From contig JABFRS010000001.1 in NCBI GenBank assembly GCA_013141055.1, forward strand, positions 1,364,001 to 1,428,000: a stretch of DNA of 64,000 nucleotides. Direction: 5' to 3'. The position numbers and the translations under genes were made by a program. Under the pieces are notes generated by a model that made no database searches, was not told the origin of the DNA, and saw only the letters and a program-made list of their open reading frames with translations. Origin of the DNA: Cyclobacteriaceae bacterium. Lineage in GTDB: Bacteria; Bacteroidota; Bacteroidia; Cytophagales; Cyclobacteriaceae. Shown here piece by piece: positions 27,025-34,539 of this stretch (position 1 is its first letter; each line of letters starts with the position of its first letter).

Positions 27025-27063
27025 AAAGAAAGATATCGGGTAATCTCGGTATCTTTCTTTTTT
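27025..27063 (+). terminator. Strong intrinsic terminator, 10 nt before the next ATG
   Basis: AAAGAAAGATATCG at 27025-27038 pairs with CGGTATCTTTCTTT at 27047-27060, a 14-bp stem with one G-T pair and an 8-nt loop. The run of T continues to 27063. It ends the S9 peptidase transcript, yet the next start codon is at 27073, so it also lies in the leader of the channel-like gene. Confidence 0.85.
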
Positions 27064-27072
27064 ATACCCCCT

Positions 27073-28011
27073 ATGAAACAACTCTTCCTGCTTCTCATTT
27101 TCGCGTGCTCTTTTTTATCATCAAAAGCACAGAGTGCCGATACAGTAAAAGTTGGCGCCTATATTATCAGTGTTCATGATATTAATTTTCATGACAAGGA
27201 ATACACCATTCGTTTCTGGTTATGGTTTTTATACAGTAATCCGGAATTTAATTTTCTAAAGCAACTTGACATCCCTAACGCAAAAGAAATAGACGAGCCG
27301 GATATTGTAGAAGACAGCGTGAACGGGAAAAAATGGGTGCAGATGAAAATGAAATGTACCATGAAAGAAAATTGGGTAGTTCATAACTTCCCGTTTGACG
27401 AACAGCACTTGAGAGTACGAGTTGAGAATTCTGTCTTCGACAAGAATAGCCTAATCTTTCTTGCTGATAAAAGGCATTCAATGTTTGATGATATTGAGGG
27501 CCTTGATGGATGGCATATCAAGGATTTTAAAGTTTCATCTGACACAACTCGTTACGGAACGGGCTTTGGTGACCCACGGGTTGGCCATGACTCTCAGACC
27601 TTCTCTACGTTTAAGATAGACATGAATATCAAGCGCGATGCATGGGGACTTTTTATGAAAATCTTCATTGGAATGTACATCGCCTTCCTTATTGCCCTGA
27701 TCAGCTTTGTATCCTTTCCGTGGGAACTGGAACCTCGCTTTGGGTTGCCAGTCGGTGGTCTGTTTGCTGCGGTGGGTAACAAATATATTATCGATTCACT
27801 GCTTCCGGAATCTCCGGAGTTTAGTCTGGTTGATACGCTGCATAGTATAACTTTCTTTGGAATCTTATCCGTTCTGGCTGTTTCGGCGATTTCTCTTAAG
27901 TATTTCAATGCCGGAAACAAAGAAGCTTGTCTGAAAGCTGACAAGATCGGATCCCGGATTGTAGCGGGAGCTTTTGTACTTTTGAATATCTATTACATTG
28001 CCTCTGCCTAA
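27073..28011 (+). CDS. Pentameric ligand-gated ion channel-like protein, copy 1
   Basis: This 312-residue protein has a signal peptide (about residues 1-20), an extracellular beta-rich domain to about residue 185, and four predicted helices. FPFDEQ at 106-111 is the conserved loop of Cys-loop receptors, here without the disulfide, as in bacterial GLIC and ELIC. R188 sits just before helix M1, as in the receptor family. The segment RFGLPVGGLFAAVGN then LLPES (P245) and FSLVDTLHSITF matches the M2-M3 pattern of these receptors. The C-terminus ends directly after M4. The length equals known prokaryotic channels. M1 lacks the usual proline, so channel function is inferred. Confidence 0.7.
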   Translation: MKQLFLLLIFACSFLSSKAQSADTVKVGAYIISVHDINFHDKEYTIRFWLWFLYSNPEFNFLKQLDIPNAKEIDEPDIVEDSVNGKKWVQMKMKCTMKENWVVHNFPFDEQHLRVRVENSVFDKNSLIFLADKRHSMFDDIEGLDGWHIKDFKVSSDTTRYGTGFGDPRVGHDSQTFSTFKIDMNIKRDAWGLFMKIFIGMYIAFLIALISFVSFPWELEPRFGLPVGGLFAAVGNKYIIDSLLPESPEFSLVDTLHSITFFGILSVLAVSAISLKYFNAGNKEACLKADKIGSRIVAGAFVLLNIYYIASA

Positions 28012-28014
28012 CCT

Positions 28015-28959
28015 GTGAAAAAATTACTATTCACCATTTCCATTTTATTCAGTTCTCTGATAGCCAGTGCTACGCCGCCTGATACTGTGCGTGCAGGTGC
28101 ATATATCATCAGTATTCATGATATTAACTTTCATGATAAAGAATACACCATCAGGTTCTGGCTTTGGTTTCAATACAGCAACCCCAACTTCGATTTCAGC
28201 AAGCAACTGGATATTCCAAACGCAAAAAGCATTGACCCACCAGAAATCATCGTCGATAGTATTGACGGCAAGGCTTGGGTGATGATGAAAATGAAATGCA
28301 CAATGAAGGAGAGCTGGGAGGTCGGCGATTTTCCTTTTGATTCACAGCATCTGAATGTTCAGATTGAAAATACGCTCTTCGATAAAAACACACTCGTATT
28401 TGATCCTGATCTTGAAGGAAGTCGTTTTGGAAAAAAGATTGCAATTGACGGATGGACCATCAGTAATTTTTCCGTGAATTCACAAATCAGTGAATATGAG
28501 ACAGGCTTTGGGGACTACAGACTTCCCAGTCAGCACACGGAGTTTGCGACGTTCAATATTGACATGAATATTGAACGTGAAGCCTGGGGCTTGTTTATGA
28601 AGATCTTTATTGGAATGTACATAGCCTTCCTGATTTCTATGATCAGCTTCACTCCGCATCCATGGGAGCTTGAGCCAAGATTTGGATTGCCAGTCGGCGG
28701 TTTGTTTGCCGCGGTTGGAAACAAATATATTATTGACTCACTCCTGCCGGAATCTTCACAATTCAGTCTTGTGGACACTCTTCATACTATAACTTTCCTG
28801 GCAATCTTTGCAACGCTATTGGTATCGGCGATCTCATTACGTTTGTATGATCGCGGGAGAAAAGAAGATTGTTTGAAAGTGAATAAATACGGATCTAGAA
28901 TTGTAGTAGGCGTTTATGCTCTTTTAAACATCTTCTTCATTTGGCTGGCAATAATCTAA
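28015..28959 (+). CDS. Pentameric ligand-gated ion channel-like protein, copy 2
   Basis: This 314-residue paralogue of the preceding gene starts with GTG 3 bases after its stop, so they are co-transcribed and probably coupled. FPFDSQ is at 106-111 and R188 precedes M1, exactly the same positions as in copy 1. The M1-M2 segment from AWGLFMKIFIGMYIAFLI to LLPES is nearly identical, whereas the extracellular domain diverges, notably around residues 130-170. This pattern fits two subunits of a hetero-oligomer or two channels of different ligand preference. Signal peptide 1-19. No ligand-producing gene is obvious next to them. Confidence 0.7.
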   Translation: MKKLLFTISILFSSLIASATPPDTVRAGAYIISIHDINFHDKEYTIRFWLWFQYSNPNFDFSKQLDIPNAKSIDPPEIIVDSIDGKAWVMMKMKCTMKESWEVGDFPFDSQHLNVQIENTLFDKNTLVFDPDLEGSRFGKKIAIDGWTISNFSVNSQISEYETGFGDYRLPSQHTEFATFNIDMNIEREAWGLFMKIFIGMYIAFLISMISFTPHPWELEPRFGLPVGGLFAAVGNKYIIDSLLPESSQFSLVDTLHTITFLAIFATLLVSAISLRLYDRGRKEDCLKVNKYGSRIVVGVYALLNIFFIWLAII

Positions 28960-29008
28960 AAAAGAGCGTTGAGCGTGCTCAATTCCCACTTTTGAGAATG
29001 GTATTCTC

Positions 29009-29461
29009 CTAGATTTTATTTTTAGTGTCAATCACAATTGTTACGGGTCCATCATTTAAAAGATTCACCTGCATATCTGCACCAAACTCTCCTGTCTGAA
29101 CGGGTTTTCCTAACTGATCTGTTAACTGCTTTACAAATTTTTCATAAATAGGAACGGCTATCTCAGGGCGCGCTGCCTTGATGTAAGAAGGTCTGTTTCC
29201 CTTCTTTGTGCTTGCCTGCAACGTAAACTGACTCACTGCAATGATATCGCCACCATCATCACGAACACTGACGTTCATCACACCCTGCTCGTCATTGAAA
29301 ATACGCAGATTAATGATCTTGGACGATAGCCATAAAATATCTTCATCATTATCGGCTTCTTCAATTCCAACAAGGATCAGAAGACCTTTATCGATTCTTG
29401 ATTTAATTGCACCACTAATTTCAACTGATGCATTTCTAACACGTTGTATGACGGCAATCAT
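29009..29461 (-). CDS. dtd: D-aminoacyl-tRNA deacylase
   Basis: This 150-residue cytoplasmic enzyme hydrolyses D-amino acids (and glycine mis-charged on tRNA-Ala) from tRNA. The two family motifs are present: SQFTLQAST and NLLNDGPVTIVID (the SQFTL and NxGPVT active-site motifs). The start MIAVIQRVRNASVEI is the canonical one. The length equals that of E. coli Dtd. It is followed upstream by the Rossmann oxidoreductase gene with 6 bases between, so the two are likely co-transcribed. Confidence 0.97.
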   Translation of the reverse strand: MIAVIQRVRNASVEISGAIKSRIDKGLLILVGIEEADNDEDILWLSSKIINLRIFNDEQGVMNVSVRDDGGDIIAVSQFTLQASTKKGNRPSYIKAARPEIAVPIYEKFVKQLTDQLGKPVQTGEFGADMQVNLLNDGPVTIVIDTKNKI

Positions 29462-29467
29462 CTGTAA

Positions 29468-30109
29468 TCAGAATGATTGCAATTCTCCAGATTCATGAAA
29501 AAAACTTCCGGTTCCAGGGGCTTTTGAAATACTAAGCATTGCTCTGGCAACCCTGATGGATTCAATAGCCTTGTATTTTTTGGGAATCACAAAATCAAGA
29601 ACCTTCATAACGCCTTGCCCAACATTCTCTCCTGCCCGTTCGTCAATTCTTGGTCCTAATAACATGGAGGGTCGAAAAACGTGAAGGGATTCAAAACCAA
29701 TTTCTGATATCATCCGCTCCACTTCACCCTTTACCCGATTATAAAAAATTGAAGATTTTTCATTAGATCCGAGTGCAGTTACCAGGTAAAAATGCTGAGC
29801 TCCCATGCTTTTAGTAATGGTGGCCAATGAAACAGGGTAGCTCAAATCTACTTTGCGGAAAGCTTCCTTTGAGCCGGCCTGTTTGATAGTGGTTCCAAGA
29901 CAACAGAAAACATCATCCGCTTTCAATTGACTTGTATATTCTTGCATTTTATCAAAGTTGATAACAACATTCTCAAATCTTGCAGAGGATTTTGTTATTG
30001 GTTTTCTTGTTACCGCAATGACTTTGCTGTAATAAGTATCCTCAAGCAATAAGTCAAGAAGCTGAGAGCCAATTAAACCGGTAGCTCCAGCGATAATAGC
30101 GATCTTCAT
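29468..30109 (-). CDS. NAD(P)-binding oxidoreductase, HTATIP2/atypical SDR-like
   Basis: This 213-residue Rossmann-fold protein has the nucleotide motif GATGLIGSQLLDLLL near residue 8 and DVFCCLGTTIKQAGS in the middle, a hallmark of the small atypical SDR group that includes HTATIP2 (TIP30). YNRVKGEVERMI supplies a K near the active-site position. The reaction is unknown. The start ATG overlaps the upstream gene stop by one base (TGATG), showing an operon with the DUF-like membrane protein and dtd. Confidence 0.85.
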   Translation of the reverse strand: MKIAIIAGATGLIGSQLLDLLLEDTYYSKVIAVTRKPITKSSARFENVVINFDKMQEYTSQLKADDVFCCLGTTIKQAGSKEAFRKVDLSYPVSLATITKSMGAQHFYLVTALGSNEKSSIFYNRVKGEVERMISEIGFESLHVFRPSMLLGPRIDERAGENVGQGVMKVLDFVIPKKYKAIESIRVARAMLSISKAPGTGSFFHESGELQSF

Positions 30110-30630
30110 CAGAAAGTCTGTTGAATTTCTTTCCTTAACTCAGAAAGAGCATGCGAAATAGGCTCTACTTTCTTATCCATGGTGAGTTCAAAGATCTTGC
30201 GCGCCAAATCAAGACTTGTTGATTCTGCCTCCATTTGTGACGACGCTTCATTAATAAGAATGGTTAAATCCTCTTTTGCATTCTTGATCATATTCCAGAC
30301 ATCTTCACTCATATAAATCTGCTGAGATACATTGTGATTGTATTCATTTCGGATCTCATCGAGCAGAAGTTTATGAAACTCACGGGCAGAGTATCCCTGA
30401 TTGTTAAGTCGCAGCAAAAGGTTGGGCGGTGAGATGCGCTCCAGGAACAGACACATTCTTTCATATGCCTGAAGACGATTGGGAAGAATCGTTTCAATGC
30501 TACGGGTTCGTATCTCCAGCTTCTTGAGCTCAATCTCTTTAATTATGAAAGAGCGAACCATCAGGTAGACGGCATAAAGGACGAGAGACGCTGGCAACAA
30601 TATTTTTCCGTATTCAATCAGAGCTTCCAT
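30109..30630 (-). CDS. Membrane-anchored helical protein, function unknown
   Basis: This 173-residue protein has one N-terminal transmembrane helix (about residues 9-28) and a long, mostly helical cytoplasmic part. The segments IETILPNRLQAYERMCLFLERI and AREFHKLLLDEIRNEYNHNV are conserved in Bacteroidota hypothetical proteins of this size. No catalytic motif is visible. It is the first gene of the unit with the Rossmann oxidoreductase and dtd, and it is divergent from the IscA-like gene. Confidence 0.75.
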   Translation of the reverse strand: MEALIEYGKILLPASLVLYAVYLMVRSFIIKEIELKKLEIRTRSIETILPNRLQAYERMCLFLERISPPNLLLRLNNQGYSAREFHKLLLDEIRNEYNHNVSQQIYMSEDVWNMIKNAKEDLTILINEASSQMEAESTSLDLARKIFELTMDKKVEPISHALSELRKEIQQTF

Positions 30631-30770
30631 AGAATTATTTGTCCCGTAAAGGTGTTTAAAAATTAGCTAATTTTGAAGGTCTTCAGGGATGTGAGTGCAT
30701 CGATAACGAAAACTCGCAAGAATCCTTGTTTGTGCACGCAAAAAGCACTCAATTAAACGCGTAGAAAATT

Positions 30771-31088
30771 ATGTTTGATCAGGTAAAGCCCGTGACTCTC
30801 TCCTCCAGGGCCGCTGAAGAAGTGCAAAAAATCATGTTTACAAAGAATATTCCTTCTGACTACGGTTTAAGAATTGGAGTAAAAGGTGGTGGTGGTTGTG
30901 GTGGAGCAAAACTTATTGTCGGCTTCGACAAGAAACATGATTCAGATATCTCCTATGAAATAAATGGAATTCCGGTCTATGTTGATAAAAAGCATGCTAT
31001 GTATGTGATCGGAAAAGAGGTTGACTTTTATGAAGGAGATGAAGGAAGAGGGTTTATGTTTGTTGAGCAGGTGAGCGAAAAATCTTAA
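30771..31088 (+). CDS. HesB/IscA-like iron-sulfur protein lacking the C-terminal CxC
   Basis: This 105-residue protein has the IscA/ErpA fold. VTLSSRAAEEVQKIM and LRIGVKGGGGCGGAKL match the start and first conserved cysteine (C43). The usual C-terminal CGCG motif is absent: the protein ends GRGFMFVEQVSEKS and C43 is its only cysteine. Canonical family members need all three cysteines to bind iron or a cluster. This one is therefore either a non-binding homologue or binds with other ligands. It is monocistronic and divergent from the 173-residue membrane protein gene. Confidence 0.85.
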   Translation: MFDQVKPVTLSSRAAEEVQKIMFTKNIPSDYGLRIGVKGGGGCGGAKLIVGFDKKHDSDISYEINGIPVYVDKKHAMYVIGKEVDFYEGDEGRGFMFVEQVSEKS

Positions 31089-31100
31089 CCGTCAGAGATT

Positions 31101-31460
31101 TTATCTCTTCTTATTAATCACAACAGACGCCTTCTTACAAACTCCTCCGATCGGCGGATTGAATTTTGAAATACTAACCTGAACTACCTTCGCATCTGTA
31201 AACACCTTCAGAATTTCTTCTGCGATCAGGTGACCCACACGCTCCAGTAACTTTGAAGGTTTCTCCATCTCCGCTTTTACCAAGGCATAGACATTTTCAT
31301 AATTAATCGTTCCAGATAAGTCATCATGAAAGGCAGCTTCCGAAAATTCGGTTTCAATAACTATATCCAACTCGAATTTATTTCCGGAAGAACGCTCATG
31401 CGGATACACTCCATGATAGGCGTGAAATTCCAGTCCTTCAAGAATGACTTTTCCGGTCAT
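31101..31460 (-). CDS. folB: Dihydroneopterin aldolase
   Basis: This 119-residue enzyme of folate biosynthesis converts dihydroneopterin to 6-hydroxymethyl-dihydropterin and glycolaldehyde. The start KVILEGLEFHAYHGVYPHER, then INYENVYALVK and KLLERVGHLIAEEIL, and SISKFNPPIGG, are all standard FolB features, including the conserved lysine in the last block. It overlaps the DivIVA-like gene by four bases (ATGA). Other folate genes are not in the window. Confidence 0.96.
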   Translation of the reverse strand: MTGKVILEGLEFHAYHGVYPHERSSGNKFELDIVIETEFSEAAFHDDLSGTINYENVYALVKAEMEKPSKLLERVGHLIAEEILKVFTDAKVVQVSISKFNPPIGGVCKKASVVINKKR

Positions 31461-32146
31461 GCTACTTCATCAAAGAAGGAACGCATAGGCTCTGATTCCT
31501 TGATGACAGGCTTTTGAGTTTCGGGCTGCGTTTGTGAGTGAAGATGCTTTCCGTTATTATCATTGGGATACATCGACTTCTTAGCTTCACGTCGGGCTAG
31601 TATAAGATGGTCTTCTGGATTAAAATTCTTAGTTGACTGGGTAACGCGATCGGCACGATCCAATGTTTCGTTGGCAAGACGCTTTAAGTCATCCAACAAA
31701 TTGTTCCGTTGTGACTCCGCTGCCTTATACTGATTAACCAGTTCGCGAAGATTGTCCTCCATTTCTCCAAGCATTTGTCTCGAAGTCATGTCAGCTTCTT
31801 CAATTGTATTCTTTGCTTTGTCCTTCGCTTCATTTAAAAGCGCATCTGCACTGATCTGAGCTTCACGTACATAAAGCTCCGCTGATTTCTTGGCCTGATC
31901 TACCATGCTTGAGCCGGTGTCTTCTGCAGTCTTCAGCGTTTTAAAGAGTGATGTTTCTACTTCGCGAAGCTTTGAAACCTCACGCTCGCAGGCATCCAGT
32001 TTCATCTTAAGTTCTTTGGCTTCATCATTCATTCGTTCCCATTCCTGGGAAAGAGAAAGGAGAAAAGCATTTACTTCATCTTTGTCGTAACCACGGAGAG
32101 TTCGCTCAAAAGATTTTTGACGAATTTCTAAAGGTGTGATTTTCAT
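31457..32146 (-). CDS. DivIVA-domain coiled-coil protein
   Basis: This is a 229-residue protein. Residues 1-30 (MKITPLEIRQKSFERTLRGY and DKDEVNAFL) form the DivIVA N-terminal domain, followed by a long coiled coil (roughly residues 30-165) and a disordered tail. In Firmicutes and Actinobacteria DivIVA marks negatively curved membranes at poles and septa; the role in Bacteroidota is not settled. The phenylalanine at the domain start resembles the membrane-binding residue of B. subtilis DivIVA. It is translationally coupled to folB, which is otherwise unrelated. Confidence 0.87.
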   Translation of the reverse strand: MKITPLEIRQKSFERTLRGYDKDEVNAFLLSLSQEWERMNDEAKELKMKLDACEREVSKLREVETSLFKTLKTAEDTGSSMVDQAKKSAELYVREAQISADALLNEAKDKAKNTIEEADMTSRQMLGEMEDNLRELVNQYKAAESQRNNLLDDLKRLANETLDRADRVTQSTKNFNPEDHLILARREAKKSMYPNDNNGKHLHSQTQPETQKPVIKESEPMRSFFDEVA

Positions 32147-32172
32147 GACGTAGTGGGTTAATGTTTAAAAGT

Positions 32173-33081
32173 TTAAAAAATTACGTCCCATATGGATATC
32201 GTTCGGTCATCACTGGCGCTGACTAACTGATTGTGAAAAGAAGTCCAGAGTAGCTTATTAACGGAAGTTCCGTGTCCAGCGTGTCTAGCCTTGTCAATTA
32301 CTTTCAGAAGTGTGAGGTCAGCCGCCTGCCAGACCTTAATCGATTTATCCAGGCTGCAAGTTACAAAATGTTTGCCATCCGGACTAAAAACAATGTTATT
32401 GATCGCGTACAGATGAGCTACCACCTCCTGATGAAGTGCATAATCGGCATCCGCATTCCATGATTTTAGTCTTGCATCCCTGGATCCACTTAACAAAAAC
32501 TTAAAATCGGGGGTATAGACGAGGGTAAAAACCGAATTTGAATGAGATTCCCACTCATACTTGCTCTCTAAACTGTCAAGGTCAAATACTCGGATATATT
32601 GATCACTATAACCAACGGCGAGCTCTCTTCGGATTGGATTCACCGCGATCGTCCTGGCACTTTTATCCGTTCTGGATAAGGTTTTAAGAATGATCAGACG
32701 ATCAAGATCTACTACAACAACAGCCCCATCGCCACAGGCTACATAACATATTCTTCCTTCCGTTTGAATATCAAAAATTGCTGCGGAAGAAATTTTCAGG
32801 GACCCAATCTCCTTTTTATTCCGCCAGTCAAGCAAATGAATCCCTTCATAATTATGGCCAACTATCAGAATATCCTTAAAGGAAGAATAATGCAGAGCAT
32901 AAATTGAATTTGGCAATTGAGCAATTCTCTCCCCCTCTTCAGGATGGTTCATATCCCATTGAACCACCATTCCATCACCAGCACTTGAAAAAAATACAGA
33001 AGAGTCCCCTGAAGATTGCAGGGTGTAAACACAATCTCGGTGACCCGTAAGTGTGTGCAGCTTTTGTATTTGAATTGCCAT
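32173..33081 (-). CDS. WD40 repeat protein
   Basis: This 302-residue cytoplasmic protein is built almost entirely of WD40 blades of about 40 residues, seven by eye, each closing with patterns such as VVQWDM, IKVWQA and ISIWDV. No enzymatic domain or signal peptide is attached. It starts IQKLHTLTGHRDCVYTLQ, so the first blade begins at the N-terminus. Seven-bladed propellers of this type act as protein-interaction platforms. It lies 26 bases before the DivIVA-like gene in the same direction and may be co-transcribed. Confidence 0.9.
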   Translation of the reverse strand: MAIQIQKLHTLTGHRDCVYTLQSSGDSSVFFSSAGDGMVVQWDMNHPEEGERIAQLPNSIYALHYSSFKDILIVGHNYEGIHLLDWRNKKEIGSLKISSAAIFDIQTEGRICYVACGDGAVVVVDLDRLIILKTLSRTDKSARTIAVNPIRRELAVGYSDQYIRVFDLDSLESKYEWESHSNSVFTLVYTPDFKFLLSGSRDARLKSWNADADYALHQEVVAHLYAINNIVFSPDGKHFVTCSLDKSIKVWQAADLTLLKVIDKARHAGHGTSVNKLLWTSFHNQLVSASDDRTISIWDVIF

Positions 33082-33098
33082 GATGAGTCTCTACACAA

Positions 33099-33158
33099 AT
33101 TACGTAATCGAATTACATTTAGCGGTTAACTGACACCGGTTAACAGTTACTATCTTTA
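33099..33158. promoter_or_regulatory. Palindrome and GGTTAAC repeats between divergent genes
   Basis: The 122-base region between the WD40 and phosphopantetheinyl transferase genes has the palindrome ATTACGTAAT (33099-33108), two direct GGTTAAC copies (33124-33130 and 33138-33144, 14 bases apart) and a -7-like TATCTTTA at 33151-33158. The GGTTAAC copies lie where a regulator or the -33 element of the plus-strand promoter would be. Confidence 0.3.
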
Positions 33159-33203
33159 CAGAAAGGTATCTGTAAAATTGAATCAGAATAGGAGATTAAC
33201 CTA

Positions 33204-33824
33204 ATGCCGCTTCTTAAAATACATTCATTGGGAGAAGAAAAAGCATGGGCCCTTTGGCACATGACGGAGTCAGAATCTGAGCTTTCAGAGATGTTGGAAG
33301 AATCATGCCCGGCAGAGATCGTCAATGAAATAAAACGACGAGAATGGCTTTCAGGCAGGAAGTTGATTAGAATTTTATTGGAAAGTCTGGAACTTCAATA
33401 TTTGGGTTTAACAAAGGATGAATTTGGAAAACCCTTTCTTAAAGGACATCCTCATCAAATATCATTATCTCATTCTTATCCGTATGTTGCCGCCCAAATC
33501 GATCGGGATAATTCCGTTGGAATTGATCTGGAGCAGCCAAAGGAAAAGCTGCGAAAAATTGCCCCAAGAGTTTTTAGTAAAATTGAAGTCGACGATGCCG
33601 GTGACAATATTGTTAAATTATGTATTTACTGGTGTGCCAAAGAGGCGCTGTATAAGATCTACGGAAAACGGAACCTTCTTTTTACAGATCACCTTTTGAT
33701 CATGCCCTTTGCAATGGAAAATGAAGGAAGTATTTCCGGGAAAATTCAATTACCAGAAGTTAATACAACGGTTAGTCTCTATTACGTTATTATGAAAGAG
33801 TTTGTAATTGTTTATACTGTATAA
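33204..33824 (+). CDS. 4'-phosphopantetheinyl transferase (Sfp/Gsp type)
   Basis: This 206-residue enzyme transfers phosphopantetheine from CoA to a carrier-protein serine. The two-part signature is present: VGIDLEQPKEKL (Mg2+ aspartate) and WCAKEALYKIYGKRNL. EFGKPFLKGHPHQISLSHSY forms the preceding motif. The size fits the Sfp family, pseudo-dimeric. No polyketide or peptide synthetase is in the window, so its target may be the fatty-acid acyl carrier protein. The redoxin gene begins 11 bases after its stop. Confidence 0.93.
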   Translation: MPLLKIHSLGEEKAWALWHMTESESELSEMLEESCPAEIVNEIKRREWLSGRKLIRILLESLELQYLGLTKDEFGKPFLKGHPHQISLSHSYPYVAAQIDRDNSVGIDLEQPKEKLRKIAPRVFSKIEVDDAGDNIVKLCIYWCAKEALYKIYGKRNLLFTDHLLIMPFAMENEGSISGKIQLPEVNTTVSLYYVIMKEFVIVYTV

Positions 33825-33835
33825 ATGAACTGAGC

Positions 33836-34405
33836 ATGCAAAGGTTTTCTTTTATTTTTTTGTTCATGGTTATGATAACCTTAGGCTCAAAGGCTCAAGT
33901 CAGGAATTTCTCTTTGACAAATGTTGTTGATGGATCAACTGTGTCCCTGGAAAGTTATCCATCATGTTCCGGAATGGTAATTGTTTTCACCAGTAATGCA
34001 TGCCCTTACGATAAATATTATACCGCCAGGTTAAAGCATCTTATCACAACTTATCAGGGCAAGATTCAGTTTCTGCTTATCAATTCTTACACCGAGCCTG
34101 AAGAATCAGCAGATAAAATGAAGGCAGCCTATGATGGATGGACTTTACCTGTTCCCTACCTTGCAGATAAGGACCAGGTCGCAATGGAATGCCTGACTGC
34201 CAGAAAAAGTCCTGAAGTCTTTCTATTGAAAAGCATCAACGGAAAATATGAAGTAGTGTTCAGTGGGGCTATTGATGACAACGCACAGGTTTCTGCCGCT
34301 GTATCTGAAACATATCTACGAGCATCTATTGATAAACTTCTTGCCGGGCAAAAGATAGAACTTACAAATGTCAGACCTGTTGGCTGTACGATAAGAAAGA
34401 AATAA
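33836..34405 (+). CDS. Secreted redoxin/thioredoxin-fold protein
   Basis: This 189-residue protein has a signal peptide (MQRFSFIFLFMVMITLGSKAQ). The fold is AhpC/TSA-like: IVFTSNACPYDKYYTARLK carries the peroxidatic-type cysteine but no CxxC. The block QVAMECLTARKSPEVFLL resembles the cis-proline region of the redoxin family. It probably acts in the periplasm in thiol or peroxide chemistry; the partner is unknown. It follows the phosphopantetheinyl transferase by 11 bases, and its stop overlaps a tiny ORF start (TAATG). Confidence 0.82.
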   Translation: MQRFSFIFLFMVMITLGSKAQVRNFSLTNVVDGSTVSLESYPSCSGMVIVFTSNACPYDKYYTARLKHLITTYQGKIQFLLINSYTEPEESADKMKAAYDGWTLPVPYLADKDQVAMECLTARKSPEVFLLKSINGKYEVVFSGAIDDNAQVSAAVSETYLRASIDKLLAGQKIELTNVRPVGCTIRKK

Positions 34406-34521
34406 TGTTATTTCTACTATACCTCAAACTGCTTGGCATTGGTGTGGTTGTTTTTTCAAAGAAAATAATCAACTGGGTCTTTGATATGTATGAATATTTT
34501 GAAAAGAGGTCAGAGAAGTAG
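34405..34521 (+). CDS. Possible 38-residue membrane miniprotein
   Basis: The ATG overlaps the redoxin stop (TAATG), the arrangement that normally marks translational coupling. The product begins MLFLLYLKLLGIGVVVFSKK and continues with a basic/aromatic tail to the stop at 34519-34521. It would be one hydrophobic helix followed by a charged end. There is no homology evidence, and the ORF is short enough to arise by chance. Confidence 0.4.
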   Translation: MLFLLYLKLLGIGVVVFSKKIINWVFDMYEYFEKRSEK

Positions 34522-34539
34522 TAAGGCTTTCTACTCGTT

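Noticed and set aside
28994-29008. GAGAAT/ATTCTC hairpin after the second channel gene
   Set aside because: 6-bp stem and only a loose T-rich region downstream; too weak to call a terminator, although the position is right.
32272-32463. Plus-strand open frame inside the WD40 gene
   Set aside because: Shadow of the antisense WD40 coding frame, no independent motifs or promoter.
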